Positions 43,388 to 52,386 of a stretch of DNA of 64,000 nt are shown here, in pieces. A program made the position numbers and the translations under genes. The first letter of the stretch is position 1; each line of letters begins with the position of its first letter. Source of the stretch: Nocardia vinacea (lineage in GTDB: Bacteria; Actinomycetota; Actinomycetes; Mycobacteriales; Mycobacteriaceae); assembly GCF_035920345.1 (NCBI RefSeq), contig NZ_CP109149.1:4836001-4900000 (forward strand), in the 5' to 3' direction. The notes under the pieces are model-generated. The model did no database searches, was not told the DNA's origin, and worked only from the letters and a program-made list of their open reading frames with translations.

Positions 43388-46105
43388 TCACAGCTCGGGT
43401 CGCGCCGGAACCGGTGTGAGTCGCCGATAGATGCGCTCGGGGGTGAGCGGCAGCGCGCGGAATCGGACGCCCGTCGCGTCCTCCAGCGCATTGGCCAGCG
43501 CGGGCGCGACCGGGTTGACGCAGCACTCCGCGATGCCTTTCGAGTGCATCGCCCCGACGGAATCGGCGGAGTCGACCGTCAGTACTTCGGTGCGGGGAAT
43601 ATCGGCGTAGGCCGGGATGCGGTAGTTGCGCAGGTTCGGATTGACCATTGCGCCGTTCGCGTCGACGTGGAAGTTCTCGGTCAACGCGAAACCGATGCCC
43701 TGCGCGACACCGCCCTCGATCTGACCCCGCACCTGCGCCGGGTTGATGAGGACCCCGGCGTCGGTGGCGTGCACGCTGTAGAGGATTCGGATCTCACCGG
43801 TGATCCGGTGCACGGCGATCCGGAAGCCGTGGGTGTTGAAAACGACACTGCGCGGCGATCCGAAGGCCTTGCGGGCCTCGGTCAATCGGATGCCGCGGCG
43901 GCGCGCCACCTCGATCAGCTCCGACAGCGATATGCGGCTGTCACCGCAGACGACCCCGGTGTCGTCCATCGCGCACGAAGCGATATCGACCCGCGCATAT
44001 TCGGCCGCCAAGAACAGGATGCGATCGCGCAGGGCCTCGGCTGCCCGCAGCACCGCGTTTCCGGCGACGAAAAGTCCGGCGCTGGCGAATGCGCCGGTAT
44101 CGAAACCCGTTCGGTCGGTATCGGATTGCACGAGGCGCACCCGGGCCGGTGTGGTGCCGAGCCGGTCCGCCGCGATCTGCACGTGTGCGGTCGGGGTGCC
44201 CTCGCCGAATTCGACGGTGCCGACGGCGAGCTCGTAGCTGCCGTCGTCGCCGAGAGTCAGCCAGGCCTCGGAGAGGTGGTCGGTCGGGGGCGCGGTTTCG
44301 TGCAGCGTGCTGGCGGTGCCGGTGCCGATCAGCCACTCGGCTCCCGGTGGCGGCTCGGCGGTGTTGCGCCGCAGTGCGTCATCGACGAGATCGATGCACC
44401 GGCTGAGGCCGTCCTCGCGGAACATGACATCGTCCGGGCCGTCGTCGAATGCGACGAGACCGTCACCGGGACGCACGATATTGCGCCGCCGCAGCTCGAG
44501 CGGATCCATATCGAGCGCGACCGCCAGCTCGTGCATGGCCGACTCCATCGCGAATGCGGGCTGGGTCATGCCGTAGCCGCGCAGTGCGCCGCCGGGCACA
44601 GTATTCGTATAGACCGAATATGCGTCGAACTTCTTGTTGGGGCAGCGGTAGGTCGCGATAGCGGCCCCACCGGCGAACAGCGTCTCGCCGCCATGGTTGC
44701 CGTAGGCGCCGGTGTTCGACACGTTGCGGACCTGGATCGCGGTGAGCGTGCCGTCTGCCCGCGCGCCGAGTTTGACGGTCAGCGACATGGAATGCCGCGG
44801 TGACGCCGTTGTGAACTCCTCCTCGCGCGTGAACTCGAAACAGACCGGCCGCCGGGTATCCAATGCGGCAAGGGCGACCAAATCCTCGGTGATGACCTCC
44901 TGCTTACCGCCGAACGCGCCGCCGACCCGCTTGCAGAACACGCGCACCTGATCGGGACGCAGGTCGAAGAGATAGCCGAGCTTTTTCTTGGCGATGGAGG
45001 GCGATTGGGAGCTGGTGCGTACATGCAGGCGACCGTCCTCGATCCACCCGATCGATCCGTGCGTCTCGAGATGCGCATGCTGTACGCGCGGCGAGAAATA
45101 CGTGCCCTCGTGCATCACATCGGCCTCGGCGAAGCCCGCCTCGACATCACCCACGTGCCCGTGGATCTCGAGCAGGATGTTGTGCTCGGGATCGTGCACG
45201 AACGGATCATGCGAGCCGTGCAATTGGGGAGCGCCGTCGGCCATCGCCGCTTCCGGATCGAAAACCGCGGGCAGTACCTCGTACTCGACGACCACCTTGC
45301 GGCAGCCCTCCTCGGCAGCACCAACGGTATCGGCCAGCACCGCGACCACGCGTTGACCGACGAAGCGCACCACGTTGTCGAGGATGTAGGTGTCACTGGG
45401 ATCGACGAGGTGATCGGTGTGGATCGCGGTCGTGAAGCGCTTGCGCGGCACGTCTTCCCAGGTATAAACGCGGTGCACACCGGGAACCGCGAGCGCCGCG
45501 GTCTTGTCGATCGACACGATGCGGGCATGGGCATGCGGAGAGCGCAGCATCTTCAGGTGCAACAAGCCGTCGATCTCGGTGTCCATGGTGAATTCGGCGC
45601 GACCGGTCACCACCTCGGCGCCCTCCGGGGTTCCGACGCTGGTCCCGATTACTCGGCCCGGCCGGGCGACCTCGATCTCGGCGACACCGTGCACCGCGTC
45701 TTCGATCGCCCGGTAGCCGGTGCAGCGGCAGAGGTTGCCCTTGAGCGCGCGCGAAAGGTCTTGCCGCTGGGCGTCGGTGAGCGCCACCGTGGTCATGATC
45801 ATGCCCGCGGTGCAGAAGCCGCATTGGAAGCCGGGACCGTCGCGGAACTGCCGCTGCATCGGGTGCATGTCCTCGGGCGAACCGAGGCCCTCGATAGTGG
45901 TGACCGCGCGTCCCTCGGCACGGAAGGCGGGCGTGATGCAGCTGTGCACGGGATCGCCGTCCAGCCATACCGTGCAAGCGCCGCAATCACCCGCGTCGCA
46001 CCCCTTCTTGACGCCGTGACAGCCGAGCGAGCGCAGGAATGTGCGCAGGCATTGACCCGGATTCGGCTCGGCGTCGAAGGTGTTTCCGTTCACGGTGTAT
46101 GTCAC
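43388..46105 (-). CDS. Molybdenum hydroxylase, fused 2Fe-2S and Mo-cofactor subunits
   Basis: A 905-residue fusion. The N-terminal part (about 1-165) has the plant-type 2Fe-2S cluster (KGCDAGDCGACTVW) and second cluster (FQCGFCTAGM; GNLCRCTGY). The remainder is the large xanthine dehydrogenase/aldehyde oxidase subunit, with the Mo-cofactor loop VGGAFGGKQE, GALRGYGMTQ and a catalytic-Glu region KGIAECCVNP, with E at the usual position. In most bacteria these are separate genes. The GTG start overlaps the FAD gene's stop (GTGA). It should form a heterodimer with the FAD subunit and hydroxylate an aromatic or purine-like substrate, passing electrons Mo to Fe-S to FAD. The substrate is not determinable. 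Confidence 0.9.
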   Translation of the reverse strand: MTYTVNGNTFDAEPNPGQCLRTFLRSLGCHGVKKGCDAGDCGACTVWLDGDPVHSCITPAFRAEGRAVTTIEGLGSPEDMHPMQRQFRDGPGFQCGFCTAGMIMTTVALTDAQRQDLSRALKGNLCRCTGYRAIEDAVHGVAEIEVARPGRVIGTSVGTPEGAEVVTGRAEFTMDTEIDGLLHLKMLRSPHAHARIVSIDKTAALAVPGVHRVYTWEDVPRKRFTTAIHTDHLVDPSDTYILDNVVRFVGQRVVAVLADTVGAAEEGCRKVVVEYEVLPAVFDPEAAMADGAPQLHGSHDPFVHDPEHNILLEIHGHVGDVEAGFAEADVMHEGTYFSPRVQHAHLETHGSIGWIEDGRLHVRTSSQSPSIAKKKLGYLFDLRPDQVRVFCKRVGGAFGGKQEVITEDLVALAALDTRRPVCFEFTREEEFTTASPRHSMSLTVKLGARADGTLTAIQVRNVSNTGAYGNHGGETLFAGGAAIATYRCPNKKFDAYSVYTNTVPGGALRGYGMTQPAFAMESAMHELAVALDMDPLELRRRNIVRPGDGLVAFDDGPDDVMFREDGLSRCIDLVDDALRRNTAEPPPGAEWLIGTGTASTLHETAPPTDHLSEAWLTLGDDGSYELAVGTVEFGEGTPTAHVQIAADRLGTTPARVRLVQSDTDRTGFDTGAFASAGLFVAGNAVLRAAEALRDRILFLAAEYARVDIASCAMDDTGVVCGDSRISLSELIEVARRRGIRLTEARKAFGSPRSVVFNTHGFRIAVHRITGEIRILYSVHATDAGVLINPAQVRGQIEGGVAQGIGFALTENFHVDANGAMVNPNLRNYRIPAYADIPRTEVLTVDSADSVGAMHSKGIAECCVNPVAPALANALEDATGVRFRALPLTPERIYRRLTPVPARPEL

Positions 46106-46929
46106 GGCCGACCGCCTTCGGTGAGCTCGACGCGGATCTGCTCGGCGAAGTACCCGGCCAGGTGGTGCCGATGGTCGGGTGTGCCGTTCGGGTCGCTGAA
46201 CCACAGGTCTTCGGGGATGGCGTCGATGCGCTCGCGCAGCGCGTCGGCATCGGGCATGGCGTCGAACGCCAAGCGCACCGGGCGGGTCGTGCCCGCGGTG
46301 ATGGTGAGCAGCAGGTCCGCGGTCCCCGGCGACTGGGTGGCGATCAGGAAAAGCGTCGAGCGGCCCAGGCGTGTCAGGCTGAAGCGCCGATGCGTACACC
46401 GCTTGCGAAGCGCGGCGACCGGGATATCGATGCGGCGCAGGATCTCGCCGGGGCCGAGGACGTTCCGGTGATCGCCGAGGACGAAGTCGGCGGCATTGAT
46501 GGTGCGTTCGGATCCATCGGCAGCCCACAGGGTGTATGTGGCTTCGAGCGCGACGGTCAACGTGATCATCGGGCCCGCGGGCAGGGCCATACAGATATTG
46601 CCGCCCACCGTCGCCGCATTCCAGACCTTGAACGAGGACAGGAACGCCTCGCAGCAGGTGGTGAACAGTGTCCCGGCGGCCCAGTCACTCAGCAGCGCAA
46701 AGGAATTCAGCTCGCGAACGGTGCACGTCGCGCCGATCTCGAGACCGACCGCGCTCGGCACCAGGCTGTCCCAGCCGAGTGCGGTGAGATCGATGAGACG
46801 GCGCAGATCCGGCTGCTCGGTCGAGAACAACCACGTCCCCCCGGCCAGCCACGCGTCGCCGTCGCGCCAAGCCGCGCCCGGTCGGTCGGAAGGTCGCCGA
46901 ACGAGATCGGTGATCGTATTGAGATCCAT
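46102..46929 (-). CDS. Molybdenum hydroxylase FAD-binding subunit
   Basis: A 275-residue subunit (CoxM/XdhB type) from ATG 46929, with GAGGGAG upstream. FAD contacts include LAGGTWLFS, LEIGATCTVREL and ATVGGNICMALPAGPM. The C-terminal CO_deh_flav domain follows. It takes electrons from the Fe-S clusters of the fused subunit and passes them to NAD+ or another acceptor. It overlaps the following gene by four bases and is the first gene of a three-gene operon (FAD, 2Fe-2S/Mo, double-ABM membrane protein). No molybdenum insertion chaperone (XdhC-like) is encoded nearby. Confidence 0.9.
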   Translation of the reverse strand: MDLNTITDLVRRPSDRPGAAWRDGDAWLAGGTWLFSTEQPDLRRLIDLTALGWDSLVPSAVGLEIGATCTVRELNSFALLSDWAAGTLFTTCCEAFLSSFKVWNAATVGGNICMALPAGPMITLTVALEATYTLWAADGSERTINAADFVLGDHRNVLGPGEILRRIDIPVAALRKRCTHRRFSLTRLGRSTLFLIATQSPGTADLLLTITAGTTRPVRLAFDAMPDADALRERIDAIPEDLWFSDPNGTPDHRHHLAGYFAEQIRVELTEGGRP

Positions 46930-47037
46930 AGCGCCGCTCCCTCGGAGAAGGTGCCGTGCCGCCGATCGCCCGCCGAGTTCGATCACGCGACGATTCCGCC
47001 CCTTTGGGGGCATCGCCGATCACGTACTCGCCTTGGG

Positions 47038-48027
47038 TCAACGTACCCGACCCGGGTGTGACCCGGCCAGCAATCCCGCAGCCACCGTATCGGTATTGCC
47101 GGACACGCGGCGAACGGCTGGCACAGCGACGGTCGCGACACTGGCGGCGAGCGCGAGCGCGGTGAGTAGCACCATTCCCCCGTGCAGCCCGGTGTACGCC
47201 GCCAGCTGGCCGGTGGTGAGGTAGGCGACGGGTATGAGCAGCGTCGAGCCGAAATCATCGATCGATCTGACGCGCGATAGCACCGCCAGCGGTATCCGCT
47301 CCTGTAAAAGTGTGCGCCAGTACACCATTGCCATCGAGACGGCGGCTCCGGACAACGCGCTGTAGCCGCCGATGATCGGCAAACCGAGCCCGCTGACCAG
47401 CAGCGCGGGCCGCGCCGCCGCGACGGCCAGCAACACCGCGCAGACCGCGGCCGGGCGCGCGACGGATACGCGCAGCGCGACGGCGCTCCCGAGTACGGCA
47501 CCCGCGGCGAAGGTCGCCATGATCACCACCCAGCCGTCCGGACCGCCGAATTCCAGCTGGGCGACCTGCGGCCCGAGCACGAGTACCGCGGGCACCGCCA
47601 CCGCGCTGAATACGGTGAAATTCGCGATCGAGGTCCACAGCCAGGTTCGAGACGCCACTTCGCGCCAGCCGGTTCGCAGTGCGGTCGACAGGGGTTCCGG
47701 TGTCGTCCGCGTGCTCGCGGCCGGTCGGCGGATCCGGAGCAGCACAACCGCGATGATCAGGAAGGTCGCGGCATCGACGGCAACGGCCGCACCGAGTCCC
47801 GCGACCGCGATGAGGACCGCACCCAATGCCGGGCCGACAACGCGGACCAGGCTGCTCGACATGGCGACCAGGGCATTCGCGGCGCGCAGCGAGTCGGCGG
47901 GCACGATTTGTGCGACGATGCCGCCCAACGTCGGCGTGAACAGTGCCTGCGCCCCGCCGTAGATCACCTGCAACACCATGATCTGCCACAGCTGAGCCGC
48001 CCCGAACGAGGACGTCGTGCCCTTCGA
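47038..48027 (-). pseudogene. MFS transporter, 5'-truncated
   Basis: From an internal ATG at 47979, 313 residues code for about eight membrane segments of a major facilitator protein (FTPTLGGIVAQIVPADSL; LVRVVGPALGAVLIAVAGLG). In the same frame, homologous-looking sequence (SSFGAAQLWQIM) runs back to 48027, directly behind the stop of the acyltransferase. The first helices and the usual motif A loop are missing, so the front has been lost, probably at this junction. Whether a shortened protein is still made is unknown. The family suggests drug or metabolite efflux. Confidence 0.65.
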
Positions 48028-49077
48028 TCAGTCTGTCGACACCGCTGGCGTGCTCTCGGCAACCTGGTGGCCGAAGCCCCTGCGGCGGAACGGTCGCAAC
48101 CGCCGCGATGGCCGCCGCGGCTGCTGTGCCTCGGCCGACTCCGGATCCTGCACCCGGGTGGCCGTCGCCTCGATCCACTCCGATGCCTCGATGACGCCGT
48201 GACGCGACAGGTCCGCGCCGCGTACCGCCTGTTCGCAGCGGCGAGCCAGATCACGGCGATCGAGTCCGGGATTCTCCACCGGCTCGAGCACCACCTCGGC
48301 GACCATGCCGCGCGAGCGCAGGACCCGCTTCGCCGAGGTGCCGAAGCTGTCGTCACCGACGAATCCGGGAATGGTCGATTGGGTGCCGTGCGCGTCCAGA
48401 TACCGCAGACGCACCGGCTGCACCGATGTTCCGGTGTCCACCGCCGCCTGGAAGAGCGCGGGTCGCATGGTGCCGTAGGCGCGGCCGCACCATGTGGTGC
48501 CCTCGGGGAAGACCGCGATCCGATCCCCCGACGTCAAGCGGTCACCGAGGCTCGCCACCACGCCCGGTAGTTCGCGCAGGCGTTCGCGTTCGATCGGGAT
48601 GACCCGCATCAGCTTCGCCAGACCGCCGAGCAGCGGCCAATCGAGCATATCGGCGCGGGCCACGAAACCGAGCGGCTGCACTGCGGCCAGCACGACCACA
48701 TCGGTCCAGCCGATATGACCGGCGACGATCAGCAACCCCGCGCCGGGTTCGGCGAAACGCGCCTGCCTCGACTCGGCAGCAGCGGATCCGTTTGCATCGG
48801 CCGGGTGCCCCGCGCGGTTATCGACAATGCGCAGCCGAATCCCCAAACAGCTCAGGACGGTTCGCGCATAACGCCGCTGCAGGTGTTCGCGCATGCCGCG
48901 CGGCGTGACGACGTTGACGATCGGAAAGCTGACCAGCAGCCCGGCCACGCCGAGCAGACGGCCGACAACCCGGGCGGTGCCGATCTCGTCGACCGGATCG
49001 ATGCAGCCGGGCCCACACGGGCTCGACGGCATCCACGCGTGCGCGGTGCTCTCTGCGGGCGGCGCGTCGAACACCAT
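48028..49077 (-). CDS. PlsC-like lysophospholipid acyltransferase
   Basis: A 349-residue acyltransferase. It shows the H-x4-D box (VAGHIGWTDVVV), the F-P-E-G-T-T substrate motif (IAVFPEGTTW) and the VIPIERERL block of PlsC-type glycerophosphate acyltransferases. A hydrophobic segment near residues 40-60 may dip into the membrane. It matches Rv3026c in position and order. The C-terminal 40 residues (RRPSRRLRPFRRRGFGHQ...) are Arg-rich and low-complexity, and the stop lies next to the truncated MFS gene, so this tail may have been altered. It probably acylates a lysolipid together with the OlsB-like gene upstream. Confidence 0.88.
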   Translation of the reverse strand: MVFDAPPAESTAHAWMPSSPCGPGCIDPVDEIGTARVVGRLLGVAGLLVSFPIVNVVTPRGMREHLQRRYARTVLSCLGIRLRIVDNRAGHPADANGSAAAESRQARFAEPGAGLLIVAGHIGWTDVVVLAAVQPLGFVARADMLDWPLLGGLAKLMRVIPIERERLRELPGVVASLGDRLTSGDRIAVFPEGTTWCGRAYGTMRPALFQAAVDTGTSVQPVRLRYLDAHGTQSTIPGFVGDDSFGTSAKRVLRSRGMVAEVVLEPVENPGLDRRDLARRCEQAVRGADLSRHGVIEASEWIEATATRVQDPESAEAQQPRRPSRRLRPFRRRGFGHQVAESTPAVSTD

Positions 49078-49082
49078 CTACC

Positions 49083-49910
49083 TCACCGTCCCCCGTCGAG
49101 TGCATTGGCGGCGTCTTGTAATCGGTTGAGGTAGCGGGTGTTGATCGTGTCCAGACCCAGCAGCGCGACGAAGTCGGCGACGGCGAAATCCGGATCGTGC
49201 GCCGGTTCACCGCAGATCTCCGCGCCCAGGCGCAAGTAACCACGCAGCAGCGGCGGGAGCTTCGGGCGCGCGGGTGGGGTCATCTCGTCCAGCGTCAGTC
49301 CGTCGACGACCACCGGGTTGCGCGGATGCACGCGCCGCTCCGGATCGGATCCATGTCGGCCCAGCAGCATGTCCCGCACGCCGCGCACGTTCACCCCGGG
49401 CGGGTCGGCGGAAGTGTCCTGCATCGGCACCGATACGCAGCCCATCACCCACTCGTATCCGGTGAGCTGGATGTAGTGCAGGATGCCCGCCCACATCAGC
49501 GTCAGCACCGAACCGTTGCGATGGTCGGGGACCACGCAGGCGCGGCCCATCTCCACGATCCGATTGCCCTCCGGATCGAGTTGGGACAGATCGAATTCCG
49601 TGGCTGTGTAGTAACCGCCCGCCGCGATCACCTTGTCCGGCGGCAGCATTCGGTAGCACCCGACGAATTCCTCGGTCCGGTCGTCGCGAACCAACAGGTG
49701 GTCGCAGTACTCGTCGAACCGGTCCGCGTCGAGCCCGGTTCCGTTATCGGGGATCTGGAAGCCGGGCTCGCTGGCGAAGACGCCGTAGCGCAGCCGCTGT
49801 GCGGCCAGGCGGTGCTCCGAATCGGAGGAAACGACCAGCGAGTAGCGCGACCGTTCCTCCCCGGAGTCCGTCGATCGAGCCGGGGCTGTCAACACGGACG
49901 AAATAGTCAT
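49083..49910 (-). CDS. OlsB/hemolysin-like acyl-ACP N-acyltransferase (GNAT fold)
   Basis: A 275-residue protein if started at ATG 49910; GTG 49997 would add 29 residues and cannot be excluded. The acyltransferase core (Acetyltransf_5) shows AAQRLRYGVFASEPGF, DEYCDHLLVRDDRTEEFVGCYRML and VEMGRACVVPDHRNGSVLTLMWAGI. Relatives such as OlsB attach 3-hydroxyacyl chains from ACP to ornithine. This one is the Rv3027c-type protein and sits five bases upstream of the PlsC-like gene on the same strand. In ornithine-lipid pathways OlsB and the PlsC-like OlsA act in sequence, so this pair could make an acyl-amino-acid lipid. Confidence 0.8.
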   Translation of the reverse strand: MTISSVLTAPARSTDSGEERSRYSLVVSSDSEHRLAAQRLRYGVFASEPGFQIPDNGTGLDADRFDEYCDHLLVRDDRTEEFVGCYRMLPPDKVIAAGGYYTATEFDLSQLDPEGNRIVEMGRACVVPDHRNGSVLTLMWAGILHYIQLTGYEWVMGCVSVPMQDTSADPPGVNVRGVRDMLLGRHGSDPERRVHPRNPVVVDGLTLDEMTPPARPKLPPLLRGYLRLGAEICGEPAHDPDFAVADFVALLGLDTINTRYLNRLQDAANALDGGR

Positions 49911-50108
49911 ATCCGTGATGAAGCCAGCCAGAAACTGCGCCGGAGCAACCTCGAAGTGTCGCCTCGATGCCGGTTCGGTGAACGAGATGATGGTCACACC
50001 AAGCGTTTACCGAACCGTCGTGCATCGTTCTGATTACCGCATCGCTTTCGCCGCCTTTTGCCTGCTCGAGGACCATTCTGTGTCCTCGGCCACGCGGCAT
50101 CGCGGTGC

Positions 50109-51380
50109 TCAGGCCGCGTCGCGCGCCGGCAGACCGACCAGGTCCGGCGTCTGCTCCACCTCGTCGAAACCGGGGCGACCCGTGCCGATGAAGGCGACGA
50201 GCCACGAGGCCACGGCGGCGAAACGGTTGCGGAACCCGACCAGGTACAGCAGGTGCACCGCGAGCCACATGGTCCACGCGATGACGCCGCGGAAGGTGAT
50301 GTGCTCGTTGAGTTTCACCACCGCGCTGAACCGGCTGATCACCGCCATGCTGCCCTTGTCCCAGTACTTGAACGGAGTGCCGGGGAGCTTCTTGTGGCGA
50401 ATGATGTCGGCGGCGTGCCTGCCCTCCTGCATGGCAACCGGCGACTGGCCCGGATAGCCGTTGAGCGAGGTCATATCGCCGATGGCGTAGATATCGGCAT
50501 GTCCGCCGACGGTCAGGTCCGGATTGATCAAAAGCCTTCCGGCGCGGTCGGTTTCGCAGCCGGTTGCCTCCGCCAGGATCTGTGCGAACCCGCCCGCCTG
50601 CACACCCGCCGACCAGACCACCGTCTCGGCCGCGATCCGGCGCTCGATGCCCTGCTTGTCCTTGACGGTCACCTTGCCGTATTCGATATCGGTCACGAAG
50701 GTGCCGAGCAGCACCTCGACACCGCTCTTGGTCAGCGATGCCTTCGCGTATTCCGAGAGTCCGCCACCGAAGGGCGGCAGCACCTCGCCCGCACCCTCGA
50801 CCAGGGTCACCGAAACTTCTTGGTGGTAGTGCCGTTTCGCGAGTTCCTTCAGCTGACCGGCGACCTCGACACCGGTCGCGCCCGCGCCGACCACCACGAA
50901 GCTCAGCAGTCGCTTGCGGGTCTCCGCATCCGCGCCCTTGGCCTCGGTGAAGACGCGTTCGATCTGTGCGCGCAGCAGCTTCGCATCGTCGATGGTCTTG
51001 AGCGAGAACGTCTTATCGGCGAAATCGTCGCGCCCGAAATACGACTGCGAGGCGCCGGTGGCGGCGATCAGCGAGCCGTAGCGGATCTGTGTGCGCTCGC
51101 CGTCGTGCTCGTAGGTGAGCACCGCGTTGTCGACGTCGATGGCGATGACCTTGCCGAGCCGGACATCGGCCTCTCTATGCCTGCGCAGCACCGAGGCGAT
51201 CGGCGGGGCGATCTCGTGCGACGCCAGCACACCTGTCGCGACCTGGTAGAGCAACGGCTGGAAGAGATGCTCCGGAGTACTCGAGATAAGAACGTAATTG
51301 ATGCCCGATTTGGCCAACTGCTTAGCGGCGGCAAGCCCCCCGAATCCCGATCCAACGATGACAACATCTGCGTGTTCCAT
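50109..51380 (-). CDS. ndh: Type II NADH dehydrogenase
   Basis: A 423-residue flavoprotein from ATG 51380, behind a strong GGAGG. An FAD dinucleotide fold (VVIVGSGFGGLAAAKQL), the second nucleotide fold (VVVGAGATGVEVAGQL), IYAIGDMTS and quinone-site residues near AMQEGRHAADII are visible. C-terminal amphipathic helices (VIAWTMWLAVHLLYLVGFRNRFAAV) attach it to the inner membrane face. It oxidises NADH and reduces menaquinone without pumping protons. It is divergent from the LysR gene, with a T-N11-A-type box between them. It does not occur here in M. tuberculosis. Confidence 0.93.
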   Translation of the reverse strand: MEHADVVIVGSGFGGLAAAKQLAKSGINYVLISSTPEHLFQPLLYQVATGVLASHEIAPPIASVLRRHREADVRLGKVIAIDVDNAVLTYEHDGERTQIRYGSLIAATGASQSYFGRDDFADKTFSLKTIDDAKLLRAQIERVFTEAKGADAETRKRLLSFVVVGAGATGVEVAGQLKELAKRHYHQEVSVTLVEGAGEVLPPFGGGLSEYAKASLTKSGVEVLLGTFVTDIEYGKVTVKDKQGIERRIAAETVVWSAGVQAGGFAQILAEATGCETDRAGRLLINPDLTVGGHADIYAIGDMTSLNGYPGQSPVAMQEGRHAADIIRHKKLPGTPFKYWDKGSMAVISRFSAVVKLNEHITFRGVIAWTMWLAVHLLYLVGFRNRFAAVASWLVAFIGTGRPGFDEVEQTPDLVGLPARDAA

Positions 51381-51449
51381 GACAGCCTCCTTCTCTCATT
51401 ACCAACCGTCATTCGAACCGCAGATATTTCAGGTGTTCAGGCGCATAAT

Positions 51450-51466
51450 AGATATGACTCTTATCT
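51450..51466. promoter_or_regulatory. LysR-type box between ndh and lysR
   Basis: AGATA-tgactct-TATCT has perfect 5-bp arms and the ATA-N7-TAT spacing typical of LysR binding sites. It lies in the 111-bp divergent gap, 26 bp before the LysR start. Confidence 0.55.
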
Positions 51467-51491
51467 GGATTGCTCATGAATTGGAGATCAA

Positions 51492-52349
51492 GTGGAGCTT
51501 CGCCAGCTCACCTACTTCGTCGCGGTGTGCGAGGAGCTGAGTTTCAGCCGGGCCGCGGCCCGCTGCTACATCTCCCAATCGGCGATCAGCCATCAGATCG
51601 CCCGGTTGGAGCGTGACCTCGGCGTAGTCTTGTTCGAGCGTTCGACCAGGGCCGTTGTGCCGACCGACGCGACCATGCGGCTACTTCCCCTGGCTAAACA
51701 GATGCTCAGTCTGGAGTCGGCCATTCGCGCCACCGTGCGCACCTCCGGTCATCGCATCCGGCTGGCCGCGAATATGTCCTTCGCGACCCGATCCCTCTCC
51801 GCGATCGCCGGGGCGCGCGCCGCGCATCCGGATGCCGAGATCGAATTCGTCATCAAACCGTTCCGGCAGCGGATCACCGCGGTGGCCGACGGCGACTGCG
51901 ATCTCGCCCTCATCCGCGGCAGTGTCGACGAGCCCGGTCTCGCGGTGGAGAAGCTGTGGATCGAGGACCTCGTCATCGCCACCTCCGCCGCCCATCCGCT
52001 GGCCCCACGCGACCAGGTGACGCTGGCGGACCTGAGCCCGTATCCGCTGCTGCTCCCGCCTGAGCAGGAACAGGTCCTGCTGCACAATGTGATTCGGGCC
52101 GCCTTCGCCGATCTGGCCGCGGGCCCCACCCTCGGTCCACCGATTCCACCGGACCACACCGCGACCATGGAGCTGATCAATCGCCCGGACGCCTGGACGG
52201 TGCTCTACGCCGACAGCCCGACCGAGGGCCTGGTCGTCCTGCACCTCGCCGAGCACCGACTACGGATCCCGGTCTCCGCTGTCTTGCGCAGCGATGCGCG
52301 CCGCTCCCCGATCCTCACCACGCTGCTGTCCGGATTACACCGCCGCTGA
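51492..52349 (+). CDS. LysR-family transcriptional regulator
   Basis: A 285-residue regulator from GTG 51492, GGAG at 51483. The winged HTH is LRQLTYFVAVCEELSFSRAAARCYISQSAISHQIARLERDLGVVLFERSTRAV. The effector domain (about 85-285) is shorter than average, with QRITAVADGDCDLALIRGSVDEPG and the pocket region ATSAAHPLAPRDQV. It faces the divergent ndh gene and probably controls it, for example in response to a redox or aromatic metabolite. Confidence 0.9.
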   Translation: MELRQLTYFVAVCEELSFSRAAARCYISQSAISHQIARLERDLGVVLFERSTRAVVPTDATMRLLPLAKQMLSLESAIRATVRTSGHRIRLAANMSFATRSLSAIAGARAAHPDAEIEFVIKPFRQRITAVADGDCDLALIRGSVDEPGLAVEKLWIEDLVIATSAAHPLAPRDQVTLADLSPYPLLLPPEQEQVLLHNVIRAAFADLAAGPTLGPPIPPDHTATMELINRPDAWTVLYADSPTEGLVVLHLAEHRLRIPVSAVLRSDARRSPILTTLLSGLHRR

Positions 52350-52386
52350 GATCTGCTGTCACCGAGCAGATCTCGCGGCATCGGTG

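Noticed and set aside
45005..46471. 488-codon plus-strand frame opposite the Mo hydroxylase
   Set aside because: Composition is that of an antisense shadow, and the minus-strand protein has clear Fe-S and Mo motifs.
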